From Caldisalinibacter kiritimatiensis (lineage in GTDB: Bacteria; Bacillota; Clostridia; Tissierellales; Caldisalinibacteraceae), in contig NZ_ARZA01000211.1 in the NCBI RefSeq assembly GCF_000387765.1, positions 1 to 33,014 on the forward strand: a stretch of DNA of 33,014 nucleotides. The letters are read 5' to 3'. The position numbers and the translations under genes were made by a program. Positions 18,176 through 25,031 of this stretch are shown piece after piece (the first letter of the stretch is position 1; every line of letters begins with the position of its first letter). A model generated the notes under the pieces. The model did not search any database and was not told where the DNA came from. It saw nothing but the letters and a program-made list of their open reading frames with translations.

Positions 18176-18382
18176 TTATATTTCATTATATTCTTCAGAA
18201 GTATCTATTATTTTTTTAATCCTTTTTTCTAAGTCTCTTCTAGGCATCCAAACTTGTCTGTTGCATCCTAGACACTTAATTCTAAAGTCTATTCCAGTTC
18301 TCATTATTTCCCACTTATCTTCTCCACAAGGATGTTTCTTTTTTAATTGAACTATATCTCCTACATTTAGCTTCATAGGCAA
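18176..18382 (-). CDS. DUF951 family protein
   Basis: A small protein of about 68 residues with the DUF951 pattern: VGDIVQLKKKHPCGEDKWEI, then IKCLGCNRQVWMPRRDLEKR. Three Cys (one in HPCG, two in CLGC) suggest metal binding, and the fold is SH3-like. Function is unknown; the family is nearly universal in Firmicutes, often near the origin. Start choice: the GTG at 18391 is inside the ribosome site, while TTG at 18382 is 7 nt after AGGAG. The ATG at 18376 is also possible but distant. Flanked upstream by a long repeat-bearing gap. Confidence 0.88.
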   Translation of the reverse strand: MPMKLNVGDIVQLKKKHPCGEDKWEIMRTGIDFRIKCLGCNRQVWMPRRDLEKRIKKIIDTSEEYNEI

Positions 18383-18476
18383 AGCTATCACTCCTAATCT
18401 GATGTTACAATCTCTTATTTATATTATATAATATTTATACCATTTTATAAAGAATAGAGTCGACTTTGTCGATTTG

Positions 18477-18497
18477 TTAGTTAGTAGTTAGTAGCTT
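18477..18497. repeat. Degenerate 7-bp tandem repeat (TTAGTTA type)
   Basis: Three consecutive heptamers TTAGTTA, GTAGTTA, GTAGCTT, with a looser continuation (TTTAGTC, AGTTCTTAGTTCTCAG). Confidence 0.55.
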
Positions 18498-18541
18498 TTT
18501 AGTCAGTTCTTAGTTCTCAGGAGAGTATTGGAAAGAATTAG

Positions 18542-18569
18542 GCTGTTCGCTGTTCGCCTTTCGCTTTTC
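18542..18569. repeat. Degenerate 7-bp tandem repeat (GCTGTTC type)
   Basis: Four consecutive heptamers: GCTGTTC, GCTGTTC, GCCTTTC, GCTTTTC. The first two are identical. This is a GC-richer patch than its surroundings. Confidence 0.65.
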
Positions 18570-18702
18570 GATAATAATCTTACAAATATTCTCTCTACCT
18601 TTAAAACTTATATTCGACTTAATTACAACCTATAATGTAAATATACTTTTTCAATACACGTACAGTGCTATATAACGTAAAATAAAATGTGCAACGTTTT
18701 TT

Positions 18703-18762
18703 CCGTCTTTTACTACGTCTACTCTAACGTCATCATATACGTCTTTTATAACGTTTCTACAT
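18703..18762. repeat. Degenerate 12-bp tandem repeat (ACGT-led)
   Basis: Five 12-bp units start at 18703, 18715, 18727, 18739 and 18751: CCGTCTTTTACT, ACGTCTACTCTA, ACGTCATCATAT, ACGTCTTTTATA, ACGTTTCTACAT. The DUF3343 stop codon lies inside the fourth unit. Further ACGT tetramers occur just below (18658, 18675, 18694) out of phase. Confidence 0.65.
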
Positions 18763-19024
18763 TTATCCTCTCTGCAGTCCTTCCATTTTTATTTCTCATT
18801 ATTTTATATATACCGCTTCTATTTAACTTCTTTTCTTCAACTGTTCTTTTAACATCCTCTAGTAAGTCTTCACTAAATTTTATTGCTAATCCACAGCTTG
18901 CAGTTATTTCTCTAGGAGTAGGTATTGTTCTTATATCTATTTTTTCTTCTTTTAATACTTTTTCTGCCTTTATTGCATAATGGGTTGAATCAAAGGTCAT
19001 TACAAAATATGTTTCTTCTATCAC
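18746..19024 (-). CDS. DUF3343 family protein (putative Se/S carrier-like)
   Basis: About 92 residues. The pattern YFVMTFDSTHYAIKAEKVLKE, then IRTIPTPREITASCGLAIKF with one conserved Cys, is DUF3343 (putative Se/S carrier protein-like). It follows yedF by 27 bp and is probably co-transcribed; this pair recurs in anaerobes and suggests sulfur or selenium handling. Start choice: the GTG at 19033 has no spacing to a ribosome site, so the in-frame GTG at 19024 (AAGAG 8 nt upstream) is slightly better; the site is weak, so expression may rely on coupling to yedF. The 3' end runs into a 12-bp tandem repeat. Confidence 0.82.
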   Translation of the reverse strand: MIEETYFVMTFDSTHYAIKAEKVLKEEKIDIRTIPTPREITASCGLAIKFSEDLLEDVKRTVEEKKLNRSGIYKIMRNKNGRTAERINVETL

Positions 19025-19051
19025 TTTTATCACTCTTTCATTTATAATAAC

Positions 19052-19651
19052 TTAGAATGTCACAGTATTAGCTGCATTTTTAATTTTCTCTACTATAGTA
19101 TACATATTACTTACTTCTCCTACTTTAAGCTTATCTTCAATTCCATAAAAATCAAGACACGTTCCACAAGTAAGAATTTCTACACCTTGTTCCTCTAATT
19201 TCTTTAAGTCTTCTATAACCTCTGAACCCTCTGTTGTAAGATTTACACCACTATTTAAAAATACTAGTGTTGCAGGATATGGTATTGCTTCAGTAAGACT
19301 ATAAATAAAACCTTTAACTAATATTTTACCCAATTCATCTGAACCTTGCCCTAGTTTATCTGAACCAAATACAATAGTCATATCTTTGAATATATTTGGT
19401 GGACATGTGGCCGGTGCATCTTCCTTTTCTCCATCACCTTTCGTTATATGAACATAAAACTCACTGTCACTACTTTTATCTACTTTATAATTAAATCCTA
19501 AGCTCTTAACCAATTTTATTACATTTTCTTTAGCAACTTCATTATCTACAATTGTAGTAATAGTACCATCAGTTATTTCATTTAACGAATTTTTAGTCAT
19601 TATGACTGGTTTTGGACATGCCTGTCCCCTTGCATCTACCTCTTTTGTCAT
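19052..19651 (-). CDS. yedF: Selenium metabolism-associated sulfurtransferase-like protein YedF
   Basis: A 199-residue two-domain protein. Residues 1-75 are TusA-like, with the CPxP signature in ARGQACPKPVIMTK. Residues about 88-199 are DsrE-like, with VFGSDKLGQGSDELG and GVEILTCGTCLDFYG, giving two close Cys. This arrangement defines the YedF family associated with selenium metabolism in anaerobes, though its reaction is not established. Strong AGGAGGG ribosome site. It starts a transcript with DUF3343, divergent from the SHOCT-like operon. No selD, selA or selB lies in the window. Confidence 0.92.
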   Translation of the reverse strand: MTKEVDARGQACPKPVIMTKNSLNEITDGTITTIVDNEVAKENVIKLVKSLGFNYKVDKSSDSEFYVHITKGDGEKEDAPATCPPNIFKDMTIVFGSDKLGQGSDELGKILVKGFIYSLTEAIPYPATLVFLNSGVNLTTEGSEVIEDLKKLEEQGVEILTCGTCLDFYGIEDKLKVGEVSNMYTIVEKIKNAANTVTF

Positions 19652-19723
19652 ATCAAATACCCTCCTAAATATTTATACTATATTATAATTATATATCTAA
19701 TGACCCCTTAACTAAATAGATGT

Positions 19724-19746
19724 AGCTATAGATATTGTCTATAACT
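19724..19746. repeat. Inverted repeat upstream of yedF
   Basis: AGCTATAGA (19724-19732) / TCTATAACT (19738-19746), 8 of 9 pairs with a 5-nt centre. A candidate operator. Confidence 0.4.
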
Positions 19747-19759
19747 ATAAGTCGAATCA

Positions 19760-19788
19760 TTGATTTAATCTATACATTTTTAAATCAA
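19760..19788. repeat. Perfect inverted repeat in the divergent region
   Basis: TTGATTTAA (19760-19768) / TTAAATCAA (19780-19788), a perfect 9-bp dyad with an 11-nt centre, about 45 bp before the -35 of the plus-strand promoter. A candidate regulator site. Confidence 0.45.
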
Positions 19789-19831
19789 CTTCAATTTTTT
19801 AAATATTATTATTAATTTTCTTAATTTTTAG

Positions 19832-19860
19832 TTGACATTTTTCAAAATCAGTAATATGAT
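19832..19860 (+). promoter_or_regulatory. Sigma-A promoter of the SHOCT-like/DUF2089/DUF4097 operon
   Basis: A consensus TTGACA (19832-19837), a 17-nt spacer and TATGAT (19855-19860). A TATAAT overlapping slightly downstream is too far from the -35 (22 nt). Confidence 0.75.
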
Positions 19861-19980
19861 ATAATTAGAAATTGAAATATTAAAGTTTAGTTTTAAAAAT
19901 ATTAATATATATCAAATCATATTTTAATTTTATTAAGGTTGTTAATTTAATTTTATGACTTATTTAAGGGGGATAATCAA

Positions 19981-20385
19981 TTGAAAAAAGAGGTTAATGC
20001 AGTTTTATACCAACTGTCAACGGGGAAAATAAATACTAAAGAAGCTATAGCTTTAATCAATAAGATAAACCCTTCTACAAATACACAACCAATAAATAAA
20101 GCCACTAAGCTAAAAATTAAAATAATTGACAAGTCAGAAAACAAAACTATTAATTTACCTCCGTTACCATTTTGGTTAATAAAGACATTAGGTAATCTTG
20201 GCATAAAGTTTTCTTCAATTGCTGCAAAGCACAGTAAGGATATGGATGAACATTCTAAAAAATATTTAGCTAAAATAGATGATATTGATTTAGGGGAAAT
20301 TTTAGATGCTCTAAAAGAACATGGTCCTTGTGACATCGTAGATGTAATAAGTGAAGATGCAGTTGTAAAAATATCAACCTTATAG
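19981..20385 (+). CDS. SHOCT-like domain protein, paralogue of the operon's last gene
   Basis: 134 residues. Residues 4-29 (VNAVLYQLSTGKINTKEAIALINKI, in part) form the short helical hairpin seen at the N-terminus of YvlB/LiaX proteins. The remainder, with LPPLPFWLIKTLGNLGIKF and IDLGEILDALKEHGPCDIVDV, matches the C-terminal half of the 125-residue protein encoded at 21974-22351, so the two are paralogues. No membrane segment is certain; the LPFWLIKTLG helix may be amphipathic. Translation starts at TTG, 8 nt after AAGGGGG. First gene of the only plus-strand operon here. Function unknown; an envelope-stress role is inferred from DUF4097 and LiaX relatives. Confidence 0.8.
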   Translation: MKKEVNAVLYQLSTGKINTKEAIALINKINPSTNTQPINKATKLKIKIIDKSENKTINLPPLPFWLIKTLGNLGIKFSSIAAKHSKDMDEHSKKYLAKIDDIDLGEILDALKEHGPCDIVDVISEDAVVKISTL

Positions 20386-20400
20386 AAAGGAGTGAAGAAA

Positions 20401-20763
20401 ATGAAAAAAGAAGCAATAGGTAGATGTCCAGTATGTAATCACGAAATGGAAGTTACTAAACTTCATTGTAACTATTGTGATACCTCATTAGAAGGGAGAT
20501 TTAATCTATGTAAGTTCTGTAAATTAAATGATGAGCAAAAACATTTTGTAGAAGTTTTCATTAAAAACAGAGGAAATATAAAAGAAATAGAGAAAGAGCT
20601 AGGAATTTCTTATCCTACTGTTAGAAACAAATTAGAAAATGTTATAGAGGCATTAGGATATACTGCAAAGTATTCACCTAAAGTTGACAGAAAAGAGATT
20701 TTAGCTAAGTTAAGTGCTGGAGAAATCAGTGCTGAAGAAGCGGTTAAACTGCTTAAAGAATAA
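20401..20763 (+). CDS. DUF2089 family zinc-ribbon / HTH protein
   Basis: 120 residues in three parts. A zinc ribbon holds three CxxC pairs (CPVC, CNYC, CKFC, about 9-44). A helix-turn-helix, VEVFIKNRGNIKEIEKELGISYPTVRNKLENVIEAL (about 50-85, shown in two stretches), is typical of DUF2089. The C-terminal 25 residues, DRKEILAKLSAGEISAEEAVKLL, are the same hairpin found in the other three operon proteins. It is probably the operon's transcription regulator. Start choice: GTG at 20392 is inside the ribosome site, whereas ATG 20401 is 8 nt after AAAGGAG. Second gene, 15 bp after the first. Confidence 0.88.
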   Translation: MKKEAIGRCPVCNHEMEVTKLHCNYCDTSLEGRFNLCKFCKLNDEQKHFVEVFIKNRGNIKEIEKELGISYPTVRNKLENVIEALGYTAKYSPKVDRKEILAKLSAGEISAEEAVKLLKE

Positions 20764-20780
20764 TTTAGGGGGGTATTGGT

Positions 20781-21956
20781 GTGTATGAAGAAGAAAGAAT
20801 GATGATATTAAATATGCTCCAAGAAGAAAAGATATCAAGTGAAGAAGCCGCAAAGCTACTAGATGCCTTAGATGAAAGTGAAACAAAAGAAACAAATGAA
20901 TTAATAAATACTGCTGTTAACAAAACTGATAATATGAGCAACAAAAAAAATAACACTCAGCAAAATTCACAAAGCTTTGAGCAAAAAATAGAATCCATTG
21001 TAGATAAGATAGAAAATAAAACTGAAAATCTAGGTAGTAAAATGGAGAAGCTTGGAGTAGATTTAGCCGAAAGTACAACTTCTATAGCTGAAAGAATAGT
21101 AGATTTAGTTAACAATATTAATTTTGACGGTTTAACCTTCGGAAATTATAAAACTGTTACTGAAACTCTAGAAAAAGACATTAGTAACATTGCTAACCCA
21201 GCTTTCGAATTTATAGGAGTTAATGGAAAAGTCAGTATATCTTCTTGGAATAAAAATAAGGTTTTTGTGAAGGCTACATGTCAAATAAAAGGAAATAAGC
21301 TAGAAAATCTCTCAGAAATTTATGAAATAGTAGAAAATGATGATATTATTTCATTTAGACCGAAATATAATAACTTAGGTGCGAAGTTAGAAGTATTTGT
21401 ACCTCAAAAAGAGTATAGAAAAATTAATGTTCTTACTACAAATGGTAAAATTATTTTAGAAGGTATAAACACTAAAAATATTTTATGCGATACAACTAAT
21501 TCATCTATTTTTCTTACAAATGTAAAAAGCCAAGATATCAATCTCTTTACTAAAAATGGAAAAATATCATTACAAAATGCCGAAGGGGATAATGCTGTAT
21601 TATCTACTTCTAATAACTACATCTTGGTAGAACGCTGCAATATTAAATCAATAAAAGCTACAACATCAAATGGCTCTATTAAAGGATATAGCATTCCAAC
21701 TAATTATTCTCAATATTTGGAATTAACTACTTCTAACGGTAAAATTGATATATCTTTTACTGATACTAAAGCAAATTTTGTGGTAGATGCAAAGACCTCA
21801 ATGGGAAACATTAAAGTTGGATTTCCTTTAATATACGAAGTTAATGACCAAAATAACTTAGGAAGAAAAAGAATAACGGGGTATAGTAAAGATAATAGCG
21901 ATAAATATATAAGAATAAAAGCTTCTACTTCAAATGGCTCAATTAATATTAATTAA
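20781..21956 (+). CDS. DUF4097 beta-solenoid protein with SHOCT-like N-terminus (LiaX/YvlB-like)
   Basis: 391 residues. Residues 3-30 (EERMMILNMLQEEKISSEEA onward) are the shared helical hairpin. A Lys/Glu/Asn-rich, partly coiled-coil stretch spans about 35-115. From about 125 to the end is a DUF4097 solenoid in which a short strand motif recurs: TTNGKIILEG, TTNSSIFLTN, TKNGKISLQN, TSNGSIKGYS, TSNGKIDISF, TSMGNIKVGF, TSNGSININ. LiaX and YvlB share this layout and act in cell-envelope stress responses. No signal peptide or membrane anchor is visible. Starts at GTG, 7 nt after AGGGGGG. Third gene of the operon. Confidence 0.86.
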   Translation: MYEEERMMILNMLQEEKISSEEAAKLLDALDESETKETNELINTAVNKTDNMSNKKNNTQQNSQSFEQKIESIVDKIENKTENLGSKMEKLGVDLAESTTSIAERIVDLVNNINFDGLTFGNYKTVTETLEKDISNIANPAFEFIGVNGKVSISSWNKNKVFVKATCQIKGNKLENLSEIYEIVENDDIISFRPKYNNLGAKLEVFVPQKEYRKINVLTTNGKIILEGINTKNILCDTTNSSIFLTNVKSQDINLFTKNGKISLQNAEGDNAVLSTSNNYILVERCNIKSIKATTSNGSIKGYSIPTNYSQYLELTTSNGKIDISFTDTKANFVVDAKTSMGNIKVGFPLIYEVNDQNNLGRKRITGYSKDNSDKYIRIKASTSNGSININ

Positions 21957-21973
21957 ACAGGGGGTTTTATAAA

Positions 21974-22351
21974 ATGACTAATAATTTAAAAGAAGAAAGA
22001 TTAGAGATTATTAAAATGATTCAAGATGGGAAAATTACTGCAGAACAGGGAGCTGACCTTTTAAGTGCATTAGAGGAAAAGAAATCAGAAGTTATTAATA
22101 CAAATGCCAAGTGGATAAAAGTAAGAGTTTATGACCCAGAAGATAATACAAAAGTAAAAGTTAATTTACCAATTGCATTAGTAGACGTCGGATTAAAATT
22201 TGCCACAAAATTCTCACCTGAGCTTAAGGACTCCCACTTTGAAGACATTGACTTGAATGAAATTATAGAAGCAATAAAAAATGGTGCTGAAGGTAAAATA
22301 GTAGATGTTGAAAGTGAAGATGGAGAAAAAGTAGAAGTATTCGTAGAGTAA
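21974..22351 (+). CDS. SHOCT-like domain protein
   Basis: 125 residues. The N-terminal hairpin LEIIKMIQDGKITAEQGADLL (about 9-29, shown in part) matches those of the other operon members. It is followed by a strand-rich middle, WIKVRVYDPEDNTKVKVNLP, and a C-terminal segment, DIDLNEIIEAIKNGAEGKIVDVESEDGE (in part), shared with the operon's first protein. This type usually accompanies DUF2089 and DUF4097 genes in Clostridia. No membrane segment. ATG preceded by GGGGG at 9 nt. The operon ends one base after its stop codon in a very long terminator hairpin. Confidence 0.83.
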   Translation: MTNNLKEERLEIIKMIQDGKITAEQGADLLSALEEKKSEVINTNAKWIKVRVYDPEDNTKVKVNLPIALVDVGLKFATKFSPELKDSHFEDIDLNEIIEAIKNGAEGKIVDVESEDGEKVEVFVE

Positions 22352-22389
22352 AAAGCTGAAAGCGGCCTATATAGGCCGCTTTCAGCTTT
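22352..22389. terminator. Bidirectional terminator between convergent operons
   Basis: A perfect 19-bp palindromic stem, AAAGCTGAAAGCGGCCTAT (22352-22370) with its complement at 22371-22389. It ends the plus-strand SHOCT-like operon and can also stop transcription from the minus-strand envelope cluster. Confidence 0.9.
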
Positions 22390-22492
22390 GTACAAAACAA
22401 TAATAAAATATATTTAAGTTATGATTCATTTATTTCAATTTTTAAATTATATGTTTTCTCATACATCATCTCTTGCACGTCTTTTATATGTC

Positions 22493-23116
22493 TTATCTCC
22501 TGCTATTATATATTATCCTAACCCCAGCTATTACTAATAATAATGGCCAAATATATGATACTATTCTCCAAAAGTCATTACTGATTATATTCTCTGATAT
22601 TAAGAAAAATATAACTGATATTACAGCTAATACTGAAGCCGGTATAAGAGGCCAACTAACATTTTGCTTCCTAAATTCAAGTAAATATACAACAAAGAAT
22701 GAAAGCGCTATCAATAGAAAAAATACCCATAATAAATCTGAATCATACATATCTTGTATTAATACAAAAGTTCCTATGGCTGGCAATATGCATCCTGGAT
22801 ATATAAACCCCTTTATATTTTTTACAAAATATATTACCAAAAACGCCATACCTAATGCCCATAAAAATAGAGGTCCACTTAAATCTGTTGTTGTAAAGCT
22901 AAATTCATTCGCAATAGAGCCTATTCCTAACGCAATTAATATTAGTCCAGAAACTAAATATCCTGTAATCTTTTTATTAGAATATCCTATTAAAAAAGCC
23001 ACTCCAACCGCTGCTAATACTACTCCCTTAGGTAACAGGTTAGTATTTAACAATAACACCCCTATCCCTATTAAAATTAAAATCAATCCTAAGACTTTAT
23101 CATTTTTACCAGGCAT
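22493..23116 (-). CDS. LiaF/LiaI-like integral membrane protein
   Basis: A 207-residue, very hydrophobic protein with about 7-8 predicted membrane segments and a short basic end. The paired helices VLGLILILIGIGVLLLNTNLL and VVLAAVGVAFLIGY, with a DUF5668-like Pro/Gly turn, resemble the LiaI-LiaF transmembrane module repeated twice. LiaF relatives restrain envelope-stress two-component systems, but the C-terminal cytoplasmic LiaF domain is absent here, so the similarity is only to the membrane part. Lies 13 bp after the cvpA-like gene, likely the last in that transcript, and converges on the LiaX-like operon. Confidence 0.72.
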   Translation of the reverse strand: MPGKNDKVLGLILILIGIGVLLLNTNLLPKGVVLAAVGVAFLIGYSNKKITGYLVSGLILIALGIGSIANEFSFTTTDLSGPLFLWALGMAFLVIYFVKNIKGFIYPGCILPAIGTFVLIQDMYDSDLLWVFFLLIALSFFVVYLLEFRKQNVSWPLIPASVLAVISVIFFLISENIISNDFWRIVSYIWPLLLVIAGVRIIYNSRR

Positions 23117-23129
23117 AAAATCCCTCCCT

Positions 23130-23819
23130 TTAAATTATAAACCCCTTTCCACTTAAGTAATTAATTATGACATTTTGAGTATAAAAATAACTACCCAAAG
23201 TTGATTCGTAGGTTCCAGTAGCAATAAAACCCTCTGGAAACATGGATATTACTGGAGTTAATATTGCAAATATTATATAGATTATAAGTACCCCTTTAAT
23301 TAATCCAAAAGCAAACCCTGTAAGTCTATTAAAAGTTCTTAATATTGGTAATTTAGCTATGCTATCTACAACATGTACTACTATAGCAAGTAAAATTTTA
23401 GCAGCTAAAAATACAATAATAATACTTATAATAGTTACAAATATATAGGTGAACTCATTAGCTAGTGCTTGACCTATAGACTTAGTTATTTCTCCTGTAT
23501 GTAAATTAATATTATTGCCCAAACTTTCTTTTATTGGAGCTGGTAGCTTAAACCCATTTATTATTAAATCTTTATCCAATCCATTCTCATTTCCTTCCAT
23601 TATCTTGAATACTCTTTCATATATAAAACTCTCTATTCTGTTTATAAAATTAGTATTTTTATATATATACCCAACTAAAACTGGATAGTACAACTTTGCA
23701 ATGTATGCCGCTATAAAAAAACCCACTAAATTAAATAACGATATTATAAACCCTTTGACTAACCCCCTTAAACTACTAGTTACTAATATAATAATCACTA
23801 TTAGATCTACCCAATTCAA
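23130..23819 (-). CDS. CvpA family membrane protein
   Basis: About 229 residues with the CvpA pattern: NWVDLIVIIILVTSSLRGLVKGF at the start (in part), LFNLVGFFIAAYIAKLYYP, and a later LRTFNRLTGFAFGLIKGVLI. Four main membrane helices. CvpA proteins (colicin V production; YshB in Bacillus) are linked to envelope homeostasis; the biochemical role is unsettled. Start choice: GTG at 23828 is only 3 nt from AGAGG. TTG at 23819 follows TAGGTG by 6 nt and gives the family's usual MNWVDL start, so I use it. Second to last in the envelope cluster. Confidence 0.87.
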   Translation of the reverse strand: MNWVDLIVIIILVTSSLRGLVKGFIISLFNLVGFFIAAYIAKLYYPVLVGYIYKNTNFINRIESFIYERVFKIMEGNENGLDKDLIINGFKLPAPIKESLGNNINLHTGEITKSIGQALANEFTYIFVTIISIIIVFLAAKILLAIVVHVVDSIAKLPILRTFNRLTGFAFGLIKGVLIIYIIFAILTPVISMFPEGFIATGTYESTLGSYFYTQNVIINYLSGKGFII

Positions 23820-23834
23820 TGATGTCACCTACCT

Positions 23835-24956
23835 CTATTTAGCATTTCGGTTTACTATATAGCCTACTTTTACCCCACTATCTGTAAATAATAAAACTTT
23901 TTTATTAGCCATACTAAAGTATTCTATATTGTTATTTGTACTATATTCTACAAATTTATCATTCCCTGATATACCAATTACGTTATTTTTACCTACTAAA
24001 AATATATGTTTTTTATATGAATATATAGTTTGTAATTCTTCTTTTATTTCTATATTATCCTCTGTTCTCCCCTTTAAAGAAACTACTTCTAATAAATCAG
24101 TTCCTTGGTTTGTTAACAAATATATCTTATTGTTATAAATTTTTATATCTTTTATTTTTCCTGAAATATCTCTACTCCATAGTAACTTCTTATTCTTGTT
24201 AAAAAGACTTATTTTCTTATCAGAAACAATTATTATATCTTCTCCTATAAAATCTATATATTGTAGAATTTCATTTTCAAAACTTTCTTGCCATAAAAGA
24301 TTACCACTAGGTGAATACAGTAATAACTTACTTTTAATAATATTGTCACTTGTATCTAATGCAGTAAGCGCCAATGTTTTTTCATTATTAGATATATTTC
24401 CATATATAAAATTCCCTTCATTTGATACTAAATTAGATACTAATTCACCCTTTTCATTTACTACATTAACTTGATTTAGGTCATTACTTGGTTTGAGTAA
24501 AACAAACAGATTTCCTTTTTGCTCAAATATTTGAGTAATGGACTGTTTAGGTTCGTATTTCCATACAACTTGTCCATTTTCGTTCAATGCAGTTATTTCA
24601 CCTGATACTGTATTACCCATATATATTTTTTCATTTCCTATATGAACTAAAAACTTTTCATAAGGTATAGGTTTTTCCCATTTCTTGTTTCCATTAATAT
24701 CATATGAAATCAGATTACTATTATTTTGTTGTATTATATTATCTTTAAATATTTTTACTTTGATGTTGTTATTACAATTTATATTTATTTTCTCTTCTAT
24801 GCTAATTGTTTTATTTTTTTGGCTTAAAAACTCAATTATATTGTTCCTAAATGTAGTACTAGATAAAGCTATACTTACTATGATAAACAATAAAATAAAT
24901 CTTCCTATTTTCTTGTTATTTTTATTTTCTGTTCTTCTTTTAGTATTCTGTTTCAC
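23835..24956 (-). CDS. Membrane-anchored PQQ-like beta-propeller (DUF5711-like) protein
   Basis: 373 residues. A basic N-terminus (KRRTENKNNKKIG) and one membrane helix (about 19-36) indicate an outward-facing anchored protein. The rest is strand-rich with propeller-like repeats such as LISYDINGNKKWEKP, ITALNENGQVVWKYEP, LLYSPSGNLLWQE and ISLFNKNKKLLWSRD, each a strand ending in a Trp. This matches PQQ-binding-like propellers, and the layout resembles DUF5711. It probably binds another envelope protein rather than PQQ. Starts at GTG, 7 nt after GGAGG. Followed 15 bp later by the cvpA-like gene. Confidence 0.78.
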   Translation of the reverse strand: MKQNTKRRTENKNNKKIGRFILLFIIVSIALSSTTFRNNIIEFLSQKNKTISIEEKININCNNNIKVKIFKDNIIQQNNSNLISYDINGNKKWEKPIPYEKFLVHIGNEKIYMGNTVSGEITALNENGQVVWKYEPKQSITQIFEQKGNLFVLLKPSNDLNQVNVVNEKGELVSNLVSNEGNFIYGNISNNEKTLALTALDTSDNIIKSKLLLYSPSGNLLWQESFENEILQYIDFIGEDIIIVSDKKISLFNKNKKLLWSRDISGKIKDIKIYNNKIYLLTNQGTDLLEVVSLKGRTEDNIEIKEELQTIYSYKKHIFLVGKNNVIGISGNDKFVEYSTNNNIEYFSMANKKVLLFTDSGVKVGYIVNRNAK

Positions 24957-25031
24957 CTTTTTTCCTCCTTATTTTTATAATTCGCCTATAATGTATAAAA
25001 TCCTTCTTAAATATTCATGAGTAGTAAACGA

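Larger units (their letters stand above)
18392..18745. other. Intergenic region with several tandem-repeat tracts
   Basis: 354 bp between DUF3343 and DUF951. It contains two heptamer tracts (18477-18497 and 18542-18569), most of a 12-bp repeat (18703-18762) and a small TCGAC-TTT-GTCGA hairpin (18460-18472). An AT-rich segment near 18420-18450 has a TATAAT-like box that could serve DUF951. I see no convincing terminator after DUF3343 and no credible gene. Confidence 0.6.
19652..19980. other. Divergent regulatory region between yedF and the SHOCT-like operon
   Basis: 329 bp of very AT-rich DNA. It contains a plus-strand promoter (19832-19860), a leader of about 110 nt before the TTG start at 19981, and two dyads on the yedF side (19724-19746 and 19760-19788). 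I could not pick a convincing -35/-10 pair for yedF. Confidence 0.65.

Noticed and set aside
18460-18472. Small hairpin TCGAC-TTT-GTCGA as a possible DUF3343 terminator
   Set aside because: The stem is only 5 bp, far from the gene end, and has no T-run.
18652-18745. Minus-strand open frame continuing through the ACGT repeat below DUF3343
   Set aside because: It has no start codon or ribosome site, overlaps DUF3343 in another frame, and looks like a by-product of the 12-bp repeat. DUF3343 already has a normal length, so a frameshift is not needed.
19977-20336. Minus-strand open frame opposite the first SHOCT-like gene
   Set aside because: The plus frame has a promoter, ribosome site and a paralogue; the antisense product has no recognisable domain.
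22473-23156. Plus-strand 227-residue open frame opposite the LiaF-like gene
   Set aside because: It is antisense to a credible membrane protein with a proper ribosome site, and its own product is low-complexity with no family pattern.
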